This document shows, in pieces, positions 45,481-52,671 of a DNA stretch of 64,000 bases. Origin of the DNA: Mycobacterium sp. Aquia_213. GTDB lineage: Bacteria; Actinomycetota; Actinomycetes; Mycobacteriales; Mycobacteriaceae. A program made the position numbers and the translations under genes. Below the pieces are notes generated by a model. It ran no database searches, was not told the origin of the DNA, and saw only the letters and a list, made by a program, of their open reading frames with translations. The stretch lies in the NCBI RefSeq assembly GCF_026625985.1, contig NZ_CP113116.1:2232001-2296000 (forward strand), given 5' to 3'. Position 1 is the first letter of the stretch. Every line of letters begins with the position of its first letter.

Positions 45481-45622
45481 TTCGCAAGCATATCGACCCC
45501 GGTGGCCAACGCGGCGGGGTTTAGCTTCTTTGCCACATAAATCAATTTGGTCCATGGGATCGCCGAAACCGCTTATGGTTTGCGTGCCGGTACGTTTCGG
45601 AAACCTGATGGAGGAGCTACCG

Positions 45623-45982
45623 ATGGTGTTTTTCGCACTCGCCACTTCTCGCGCGGTCGTCGGCGGAATTGCTGCCGGCGCCGTCAGCGGCGCAATGCTT
45701 TTCGCCGCCGTCGGCTCGGCTCAGGCCGACCCCGAGCCGGCGCCGAACTGCACGGCAGCCGATCTTGCCCAGGTTTCGTCGGGTGTCGCGGCGGCGACGT
45801 CGGTGTACCTGTTCAGCCATCCGGACGTCAATGCTTACTTCACTAGCTTAAAAGGCCAGCCGCGCAACGAGATTGGTGATCAGATCAAGCAGTACATGGA
45901 CGCCAACCCGCAGGCGCACGCCGACCTCGAAGCAATTCGGCAGCCGCTCACCGATTTCAAGAATCGATGCCAAATGCAGTAG
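45623..45982 (+). CDS. Hemophore-related secreted heme-binding protein
   Basis: A 119-residue secreted protein. A signal peptide of about 37 residues ends at AQA-D; the mature helical domain carries the family pattern of mycobacterial hemophores (segments YLFSHPDVNAYFTSLKG and MDANPQAHADLEAIRQPL) with cysteines near both ends (PNCTAADL, NRCQMQ). Relatives such as Rv0203 carry heme outside the cell. The ATG at 45623 has GGAGGAG (45610-45616) at proper spacing; an ATG at 45608 lies before it and is less likely. It converges with panB with one base between stops. Confidence 0.82.
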   Translation: MVFFALATSRAVVGGIAAGAVSGAMLFAAVGSAQADPEPAPNCTAADLAQVSSGVAAATSVYLFSHPDVNAYFTSLKGQPRNEIGDQIKQYMDANPQAHADLEAIRQPLTDFKNRCQMQ

Positions 45983-45983
45983 C

Positions 45984-46829
45984 TCAGAAGCAGTGTTCGT
46001 CGGCGGGGAAAACTCCGCCGGCCACTTCTTCCGCGTATTGGGTAGCGGCCCGGCGCAATTCATCGCCGACGTTCGCGAATCGCTTGACGAACCGCGCCGA
46101 CTTGCCGCTGCTCATCCCGGCCATGTCCTGCCAGACCAACACCTGTGCGTCGCAGTTCGGGCCGGCGCCGATCCCGACGGTCGGGATGGTCAGCTTGCCG
46201 GTGATCTGGGTGGCCAGTTCGGCGGGCACCATCTCCATCACGACGGAGAACGCGCCGGCTTCGGCCACGGCGATCGCGTCGTGCACCGTTTGCTCCGCCG
46301 CGTCGCCGCGGCCTTGCACCTTGAAACCGCCCAGGCTGTTGACGCTTTGCGGTGTGAAGCCGATGTGGGCCATCACCGGGATGCCCGCCGCGCTCAGGCA
46401 GGCGATCTGCTCGGCCACCCGCTCACCGCCCTCGAGCTTGACCGCGTGGGCGCCGCCTTCCTTCATGAACCGGGTGGCGGTGGCCAGCGCGGCGGTGGGG
46501 CCGGCCTCGTAGCTGCCGAACGGCAGGTCGGCGACGACCAGGGCATGTGGCGCACCCCGCACGACGCCACGAACCAAGGGGATCAGCTCGTCGATCGAGA
46601 TCGGCACCGTGGTGTCGTAGCCGTACACGACGTTGGCCGCCGAATCACCGACCAGCAGCACCGGGATACCGGCCTCGTCGAACACGCGGGCGGTCGAATA
46701 GTCGTAGGCCGTGAGCATGGCCCACTTGTGGCCTTCGGCCTTCATTTTCTGGAGATGATGCGTGCGGATTTTGGTCCGGGGCGCGCCAGACGCCGCGTTT
46801 GCACCGTAAATGTTCTGCTCAGACATCAT
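45984..46829 (-). CDS. panB: 3-methyl-2-oxobutanoate hydroxymethyltransferase
   Basis: A 281-residue TIM-barrel enzyme, the length of M. tuberculosis PanB. Conserved segments are LTAYDYSTARVFDEAGI, LLVGDSAANVVYGYDTT (Mg-ligand Asp), VADLPFGSYE and VKLEGG. It makes ketopantoate from ketoisovalerate and methylene-tetrahydrofolate, the first step of pantothenate and thus CoA synthesis. ATG at 46829, with a second ATG immediately after, preceded by TAGGGA. Divergent from caeA across about 220 bases. Confidence 0.95.
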   Translation of the reverse strand: MMSEQNIYGANAASGAPRTKIRTHHLQKMKAEGHKWAMLTAYDYSTARVFDEAGIPVLLVGDSAANVVYGYDTTVPISIDELIPLVRGVVRGAPHALVVADLPFGSYEAGPTAALATATRFMKEGGAHAVKLEGGERVAEQIACLSAAGIPVMAHIGFTPQSVNSLGGFKVQGRGDAAEQTVHDAIAVAEAGAFSVVMEMVPAELATQITGKLTIPTVGIGAGPNCDAQVLVWQDMAGMSSGKSARFVKRFANVGDELRRAATQYAEEVAGGVFPADEHCF

Positions 46830-47047
46830 TGTCCCTAAAGGGTGGTCGGGTCGATCCTCGTGGCCGCATAGGGTCCCCGGGTTCGTCTGACTTTTGCCAT
46901 TCTGCCATCTCTGCCGCGCAGTTGGAACGTCGCACGAGTGTGAGACGTGCCATTGTGCGAATCGGTCTACCCGGAATAACCACTGGTAGCCGACCGGCGG
47001 TGGCCGCTCACGAAAGTCTCAGGTTGTCTCTGGCAGCATGTGTTGGC

Positions 47048-48604
47048 ATGGGTCTGACTCGCCGCGACACGTTCGCGCGCACGCTTCTGGTCTCGACAGC
47101 GATTGCTGCCGTGGCGCTGGTACTGGGGGGCTGCGTGCGCGTTGTCGCCGGACACCCGCTGATGGCGGGGCCCAAATTGGGGCAGCCGGTGGAGTGGACG
47201 CCGTGTCGGGTCGCCAGTGGATCGGTGAAGCTGCCCGGCGGCGCCATGTGCGGCAAGCTCGCCGTGCCCGTCGACTACGACCACCCCGGCGGTGACGTCG
47301 CGACGCTGGGGATGATTCGTTTCCCGGCGACGGGGGACAAGCTCGGCTCGCTGCTGATCAACCCCGGCGGGCCCGGCGAATCCGGTATCGAGGCCGCGCT
47401 CGGCGTCGTTCAGACGCTGCCCAAGCGGGTCCGGGAGCGGTTCGACCTGGTCGGGTTCGACCCGCGCGGTGTGGGGTCGTCGCGCCCGGCTATCTGGTGT
47501 AACTCCGATGCAGACAACGACCGGCTGCGCACCGAGCCGAACGTCGACTACAGCCCGGCCGGCGTCGCGCACATGGAGGACGAGACCAAGCAGTTCATCG
47601 GTCGCTGCGTTGACAAGATGGGCAAGGATTTTCTGGCCAATGTCGGAACGGTCAACGTTGCCAGGGATTTGGACGCCATCCGTGCGGCCCTCGGTGACGA
47701 CAAGCTGACCTACCTGGGCTACTCGTATGGCACCCGGATCGGGGCGGCCTACGCCGAGGCCTTCCCGCACAACGTGCGGGCGATGATCCTCGACGGCGCC
47801 GTCGACCCGAACGCCGATCCGATCGAAGCAGACCTGCGTCAGGCCAAGGGATTCCAAGACGCGTTCAACGGCTACGCCACCGATTGCGCCAAGCAGTCGA
47901 GCTGCCCGCTGGGCACCGATCCGTCCAAGGCCGTCGACGTCTATCACAGCCTGATCGACCCGATGGTCGACCCGAACAACCAAATGATCGGCAGGCCGAT
48001 ACCGACCAAGGACCCGCGCGGGTTGAGCTATAGCGATGCCGTCGTGGGCACGATCATGGCGCTGTATTCGCCGACGCTGTGGCATCACCTCACCGACGGG
48101 CTGAAGGAACTGACCGACAACCACGGCGACACCCTGCTTGCCCTGGCCGACATGTACATGCGCCGCGACCCGCACGGCCACTACACCAACGCCACTGACG
48201 CACGGGTTGCGATCAACTGCGTCGACCAGCCGCCAGTTACCGACCGCGCCAAGGTAATTGACGAAGATCGCCGCTCCCGCGAGATCGCCCCGTTCATGAG
48301 CTACGGCAAGTTCACCGGTGACGCGCCGCTGGGCACCTGCGCGTTCTGGCCGGTGCCGCCCACCAGCAAGCCGCACGCCGTCTCGGCGCCCGGCCTGGCC
48401 CCGACGGTCGTGGTGTCGACCACCCACGATCCGGCGACGCCGTACAAGGCCGGCGTCGATCTGGCGGGCCAGCTGCACGGCTCGCTGCTCACCTTCGACG
48501 GCACCCAGCACACGGTCGTCTTCCAGGGCGACAGCTGCATCGACGACTATGTGACGGCGTATCTGATCGGCGGCACCACGCCGCCGAGCGGCGCGAAGTG
48601 CTAG
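47048..48604 (+). CDS. caeA: Cell-envelope serine protease/esterase CaeA (Hip1-like)
   Basis: A 518-residue lipoprotein of the tripeptidyl-peptidase-like alpha/beta hydrolase family. The lipobox LGGC lipidates Cys29. The nucleophile is Ser226 in GYSYGT; the oxyanion region LLINPGGPG is at about 102-110; the acid and His lie in TTHDPATPYKAG and DGTQHTVV near the C-terminus. M. tuberculosis CaeA/Hip1 (Rv2224c) cleaves GroEL2 in the cell wall and modulates host responses. Followed after 103 bases by a paralogue. Confidence 0.92.
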   Translation: MGLTRRDTFARTLLVSTAIAAVALVLGGCVRVVAGHPLMAGPKLGQPVEWTPCRVASGSVKLPGGAMCGKLAVPVDYDHPGGDVATLGMIRFPATGDKLGSLLINPGGPGESGIEAALGVVQTLPKRVRERFDLVGFDPRGVGSSRPAIWCNSDADNDRLRTEPNVDYSPAGVAHMEDETKQFIGRCVDKMGKDFLANVGTVNVARDLDAIRAALGDDKLTYLGYSYGTRIGAAYAEAFPHNVRAMILDGAVDPNADPIEADLRQAKGFQDAFNGYATDCAKQSSCPLGTDPSKAVDVYHSLIDPMVDPNNQMIGRPIPTKDPRGLSYSDAVVGTIMALYSPTLWHHLTDGLKELTDNHGDTLLALADMYMRRDPHGHYTNATDARVAINCVDQPPVTDRAKVIDEDRRSREIAPFMSYGKFTGDAPLGTCAFWPVPPTSKPHAVSAPGLAPTVVVSTTHDPATPYKAGVDLAGQLHGSLLTFDGTQHTVVFQGDSCIDDYVTAYLIGGTTPPSGAKC

Positions 48605-48707
48605 TCCAGCCGAACGCCGATTCGCCGCGGCGACGCACCGGGCCCGAGACCAAGGCGTGACCGAATCGCGCTGTCACGGGTACCGGAGGCTGCGACGATT
48701 GACAGCC

Positions 48708-50258
48708 ATGTCGCGCCTGAGATCGCTGAGCTCGGCGCTGCTGTCGTTAGGCCTGCTGGTTGCCGTACAACCGGCACTGCCCATGGCCGGCGCAACGCCG
48801 GAACCCGGTGCCGGACAGACCCCGAACCCGGCCGCGCCGGCCGCGGTGTCGACGCCGACCTGGGGTAGTTGCAGCCAAGTTCTCACCGACAGCAGCGATG
48901 TTCCCACCGCACAGTGCACCACCGTGTCGGTCCCGATTGATTACAACAATCCCACTGGGGCACAAGCGAAGTTGGCGGTGATTCGGGTGCCGGCCACCGG
49001 CCAGCGGATCGGGTCGCTGTTGATCAATCCGGGCGGTCCCGGAGGGTCGGCCGTCGACATGGTGGCCGGGATGGCGCCCGATCTGCAGAACACCGACATC
49101 ACCCGCCATTTCGACCTGGTCGGGTTCGACCCGCGCGGTGTGGGCCACTCCACCCCGTCGCTGCGCTGCCGCACCGATGCCGAGTTCGACGCGTACCGCA
49201 CCGAACCGATGGTCGACTACAGCCCGGCGGGTGTGGCGCACATCGAGCAGATCTATCGGCAATTGGCGCAGGAATGCGTGAGCCGGATGGGCAAAGATTT
49301 CTTGGCCAACGCCGGTACCGCGTCCGTCGCGCGCGATATGGACACGGTGCGGCAGGCGCTGGGCGAGGAGCAGATCAATTACCTCGGCTATAGCTATGGC
49401 ACCGAGCTGGGCACCGCGTACCTGGAACACTTCGCCGACCACGTGCGGGCGATGGTGCTCGACGGCGCCATCGACCCGACCGTCGACCCGATTCAGGAAA
49501 ACATCAGCCAGACCGCGGGATTCCAAACCGCTTTCAACGACTACGCCGCGGACTGCGCGCGCTCGCCGGCGTGTCCGCTGGGCACCGACCCGACCCAGTT
49601 CGTCAACCGCTACCACGCACTGATCGACCCGCTCGTCGCCAAGCCGGGCCGTACCTCGGACCCGCGCGGCCTGAGTTACGCCGACGCGACCACCGGCACG
49701 ATCAATGCGCTCTACACCCCGCAGCATTGGAAGTACCTGACCAGCGGTCTGCTCGGGTTGCAGCGCGGCTCCGACGCGGGCGACCTGCTGCTGCTCGCCG
49801 ACGACTACCAGGGCCGCGACAAGCAGGGGCACTACGACAACGACCAGGATGCGTTCAACGGCGTCCGGTGTGTCGATGCGCCGGCCCCGACGGACCCGAC
49901 GACCTGGATATCCGCCGATCAGCAGATTCGCCAGGCCGCGCCGTTCCTGAGCTACGGGCAGTTCACCGGGAACGCGCCCCGCGATCTGTGCGCGCTGTGG
50001 CCGGTGCCGGCGACGTCCGCGCCGCACACCGCTCCGGCGATGGCCCCCGGCAAGGTCGTAGTGGTCTCCACGACGCACGACCCGGCAACCCCGTATCAGG
50101 CGGGAGTGAGCTTGGCTCGCCAGCTAGGCGCCCCGTTGATCACCTTCGACGGGACCCAGCACACCGCGGTGTTCGGTGGGAACCAGTGCGTGGATGGCGC
50201 CGTCATGCGCTATTTCGTGACGGGCACCCCGCCGCCGGCGTTGCACTGCCAGCCCTGA
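48708..50258 (+). CDS. Secreted tripeptidyl-peptidase-like serine protease (Rv2223c-like), CaeA paralogue
   Basis: A 516-residue paralogue of CaeA. It shares LLINPGGPGGSA, FDPRGVG, YLGYSYGTELG (catalytic Ser) and the C-terminal TTHDPATPYQAG and DGTQHTAVF segments. The signal peptide (about 1-40) has no lipobox, so it is released or wall-bound, unlike lipid-anchored CaeA. A Pro/Ala-rich linker follows the signal. The ATG at 48708 is chosen because upstream codons precede the hydrophobic core unreasonably far. The tandem arrangement matches Rv2224c-Rv2223c. Confidence 0.9.
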   Translation: MSRLRSLSSALLSLGLLVAVQPALPMAGATPEPGAGQTPNPAAPAAVSTPTWGSCSQVLTDSSDVPTAQCTTVSVPIDYNNPTGAQAKLAVIRVPATGQRIGSLLINPGGPGGSAVDMVAGMAPDLQNTDITRHFDLVGFDPRGVGHSTPSLRCRTDAEFDAYRTEPMVDYSPAGVAHIEQIYRQLAQECVSRMGKDFLANAGTASVARDMDTVRQALGEEQINYLGYSYGTELGTAYLEHFADHVRAMVLDGAIDPTVDPIQENISQTAGFQTAFNDYAADCARSPACPLGTDPTQFVNRYHALIDPLVAKPGRTSDPRGLSYADATTGTINALYTPQHWKYLTSGLLGLQRGSDAGDLLLLADDYQGRDKQGHYDNDQDAFNGVRCVDAPAPTDPTTWISADQQIRQAAPFLSYGQFTGNAPRDLCALWPVPATSAPHTAPAMAPGKVVVVSTTHDPATPYQAGVSLARQLGAPLITFDGTQHTAVFGGNQCVDGAVMRYFVTGTPPPALHCQP

Positions 50259-50271
50259 GCCGACCTACGGC

Positions 50272-50457
50272 TCAGCGGACGTGAGCGTCTTGAATGCCCC
50301 GATTGATGCGATCTTCGAGAGTGAGGCCGTGCTCCGGGCCGAGCACCTGGCAGCTGCAGGTGAGCTGACTGAACGCCGGGTCGGCGCCGGCCGGCGCGGC
50401 CAGCCCCATAGCGACGCCGATCATGATGGCGCCACCCGCCAAGACTTTGCTGATCAT
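50272..50457 (-). CDS. Tiny secreted protein with CSC motif, copy 1
   Basis: A 61-residue protein: signal peptide about 1-25 (ending AGADP), then about 36 mature residues with DPAFSQLTCSCQ and the tail LEDRINRGIQDAHVR. It is a clear paralogue of the gene at 50599-50796 (shared pattern DPAFxxLxCSCQ ... DRINxGxxDAxxR). The two cysteines one residue apart could bind a metal or form an intermolecular disulfide. It converges with the protease gene. Function unknown. Confidence 0.75.
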   Translation of the reverse strand: MISKVLAGGAIMIGVAMGLAAPAGADPAFSQLTCSCQVLGPEHGLTLEDRINRGIQDAHVR

Positions 50458-50598
50458 TCCTAGCCTCTCTGATTCCGGGCGTACCTGCCCTGGTTAGCCA
50501 AGTTGACAGCTGCTGGCGCGGCGGACAAGCGCGACTTCCCGGCGCAGGCCGGATTCATACGAATCGGCCCGCGCTGACAGATACCCGGCCCCGGAGTT

Positions 50599-50796
50599 TC
50601 ACCGGGTGAAAGCGTCGTGCAGACCCTGGTTGATCCGGTCGTCGGTCGTCTGACCGGGGGCCGGGGGCGGGGTCTGGCAGCTGCAGCTGAGGACGTTGAA
50701 CGCGGGGTCGGCCATGACGGGTGCGGCTTGGCTTGCGGTTTGCCCCATGGCGACACCGAGGCCGATAGCTCCGACGGCGAGAAGTTTGGCGATCAC
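50599..50796 (-). CDS. Tiny secreted protein with CSC motif, copy 2
   Basis: A 65-residue paralogue of the gene at 50272-50457. Signal peptide about 1-29 (ending VMADP), then DPAFNVLSCSCQ, a Pro-rich spacer, and the tail DDRINQGLHDAFTR. The ATG at 50796 is preceded by AGGAGG-like sequence (complement of TACCTCCT). Two GTAACC/GGTTAC dyads lie 34 and 74 bases upstream, so this copy may be specifically regulated. Function unknown. Confidence 0.75.
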   Translation of the reverse strand: MIAKLLAVGAIGLGVAMGQTASQAAPVMADPAFNVLSCSCQTPPPAPGQTTDDRINQGLHDAFTR

Positions 50797-50829
50797 TTTC
50801 AGTACCTCCTGGTAATGCGTCTTACCTGT

Positions 50830-50850
50830 GTAACCACTTTAACAGGTTAC
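50830..50850. promoter_or_regulatory. Dyad GTAACC-N9-GGTTAC, proximal
   Basis: Perfect 6-base arms (50830-50835 and 50845-50850), 34 bases upstream of the CSC-protein start codon at 50796. A second related dyad lies 20 bases further upstream. The pair suggests a cooperative binding site for a dimeric regulator. GTAAC half-sites are reported for actinobacterial GlnR and MtrA; neither assignment is certain. Confidence 0.5.
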
Positions 50851-50869
50851 TTATTGCAGACCGAGAACG

Positions 50870-50890
50870 GTAACCGTACGAGTCGGTTAC
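50870..50890. promoter_or_regulatory. Dyad GTAACCG-N7-CGGTTAC, distal
   Basis: Perfect 7-base arms (50870-50876 and 50884-50890) with a 7-base spacer. The dyad centres of the two sites are 40 bases apart, about four helical turns, so regulators could bind on the same DNA face. Confidence 0.5.
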
Positions 50891-51279
50891 GGGGTTTGGT
50901 GCGGCTACGCGGCGAGGACGGGTAGCCCGTTGTTGCTCACTGCGCACGACGGTACGGATCGGTCGCTGAACCAGCGCTGAGAAAACATCGGAATTCGGCC
51001 TGTAGCAGCCTTTGTGCGTACCGCATCGATCCTCACCACTAGTTCTGGGGCTGTTGACGGCATTTGCTGCGCGGGGTCGGCAACGTTCCTGGCCCCGCTC
51101 GCCCGATCCCGGCACGAACGATTGCCGGGCGGATGCACCGACACACCGAGGCGTCCCAGAACGGCGCGCACCGGCAGGGCGGCGAACGGGGCTGTTTGCG
51201 CTGGTGGCTGTAACAGGAGTGCCGAGCACTAAGCACCCGTGTAACACCGAATTAACAGCAATTGCCTACTGTTCGTCCT

Positions 51280-52620
51280 ATGGATCGACAGAAGGAATTC
51301 GTCCTCCGCACCCTGGAGGAACGGGACATTCGCTTCGTCCGGCTCTGGTTCACGGACGTGCTCGGTTACCTCAAGTCGGTCGCCATCGCCCCGGCCGAAC
51401 TCGAGGGCGCTTTCGAGGAGGGCATCGGCTTCGACGGATCCTCGATCGAGGGCTTCTCCCGGGTCTCGGAATCCGACACCGTGGCCAACCCCGACCCGTC
51501 GACCTTCCAAGTGCTGCCCTGGGCCACGCCCAGCGGCCACCACCATTCGGCGCGAATGTTCTGCGACATCACCATGCCCGACGGCTCGCCGTCCTGGGCC
51601 GATCCGCGGCACGTGCTGCGCCGTCAGCTGCAGAAGGCCAACGACCTCGGTTTCTCCTGCTACGTGCACCCCGAAATCGAATTCTTCCTGCTCAAGCCCG
51701 GCCCCAACGACGGAACGCCGCCGATACCCGTCGACAACGCCGGCTATTTCGACCAGGCGATCCACGACTCCGCGTCCAACTTCCGCCGGCACGCCATCGA
51801 GGCGCTCGAATTCATGGGCATCTCGGTGGAGTTCAGCCACCACGAGGGCGCGCCCGGCCAGCAAGAGATCGACCTGCGTTTCGCCGACGCGCTGTCGATG
51901 GCCGACAACGTGATGACGTTCCGCTACGTCATTAAAGAAGTCGCGATTGAAAATGGTGCGCGGGCGTCGTTCATGCCCAAGCCATTCGGCGAACACCCGG
52001 GCTCGGCTATGCACACCCACATGAGCCTGTTCGAGGGCGACGTCAATGCCTTCCACAGCCCCGACGACCCGCTGCAGCTCTCCGATGTGGGCAAGTCGTT
52101 CATCGCCGGGATCCTCGAGCATGCGTCCGAGATCAGCGCGGTCACCAACCAATGGGTCAACTCCTACAAGCGCCTGGTGCACGGTGGCGAGGCGCCCACC
52201 GCGGCGTCGTGGGGTGCGGCCAACCGGTCCGCCCTGGTGCGGGTGCCGATGTACACCCCGCACAAGACGTCGTCGCGGCGCATCGAGGTCCGCAGTCCCG
52301 ACTCGGCGTGCAACCCCTATCTGGCGTTTGCCGTGCTGCTGGCCGCCGGCCTGCGCGGGGTGGAAAAAGGCTACGTGCTGGGGCCGCAGGCCGAGGACAA
52401 CGTATGGGACCTCACTCCCGAAGAGCGCCGCACGATGGGCTACCGCGAGCTGCCCACCAGCCTCGACAGTGCGCTGCACGCGATGGAAGCCTCCGAGCTC
52501 GTCGCGGAAACGTTGGGGGAGCACGTCTTTGACTTCTTCCTGCGCAACAAGCGCACGGAGTGGGCGAACTACCGCAGCCATGTCACCCCCTTCGAGCTGA
52601 GCACCTACCTGTCGCTCTGA
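51280..52620 (+). CDS. glnA2: Glutamine synthetase-like protein GlnA2
   Basis: A 446-residue GS-fold protein, the length of M. tuberculosis GlnA2. Metal and substrate motifs are present: HPEIEFFLL (129-137), HHEGAPGQQEID (187-198), HTHMSL (245-250) and the Arg-rich SSRRIEVRSPDS (331-342). At the place of the adenylylation loop NLYDLP it has NVWDLT (374-379), with Trp376 instead of the modifiable tyrosine, so GlnE should not modify it. glnE follows directly, after 51 bases. Confidence 0.95.
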   Translation: MDRQKEFVLRTLEERDIRFVRLWFTDVLGYLKSVAIAPAELEGAFEEGIGFDGSSIEGFSRVSESDTVANPDPSTFQVLPWATPSGHHHSARMFCDITMPDGSPSWADPRHVLRRQLQKANDLGFSCYVHPEIEFFLLKPGPNDGTPPIPVDNAGYFDQAIHDSASNFRRHAIEALEFMGISVEFSHHEGAPGQQEIDLRFADALSMADNVMTFRYVIKEVAIENGARASFMPKPFGEHPGSAMHTHMSLFEGDVNAFHSPDDPLQLSDVGKSFIAGILEHASEISAVTNQWVNSYKRLVHGGEAPTAASWGAANRSALVRVPMYTPHKTSSRRIEVRSPDSACNPYLAFAVLLAAGLRGVEKGYVLGPQAEDNVWDLTPEERRTMGYRELPTSLDSALHAMEASELVAETLGEHVFDFFLRNKRTEWANYRSHVTPFELSTYLSL

Positions 52621-52671
52621 CTCACATGGGCCGCCGGTTGGTCTGCTAGATCGGCGGGTTGCGCTACCGTT

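Larger units (their letters stand above)
50797..51279. other. 483-base intergenic region upstream of glnA2
   Basis: No convincing gene is seen. It separates the divergent CSC-protein gene and glnA2 and must hold both promoters. The left part carries two GTAACC/GGTTAC dyads, described separately. Close to glnA2 (51240-51254) there is GTAAC followed by AATTAAC, which resembles a nitrogen-regulator half-site but is weak. Confidence 0.5.

Noticed and set aside
45483..45645. Upstream extension of the small poly-proline secreted protein
   Set aside because: It would bury the signal peptide in the middle of the protein; the ATG at 45480 gives a proper exported protein.
50822..51247. A 141-codon leftward open frame upstream of glnA2
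   Set aside because: Arg- and Ser-rich with no domain, and it covers the dyads and promoters of the neighbouring genes.
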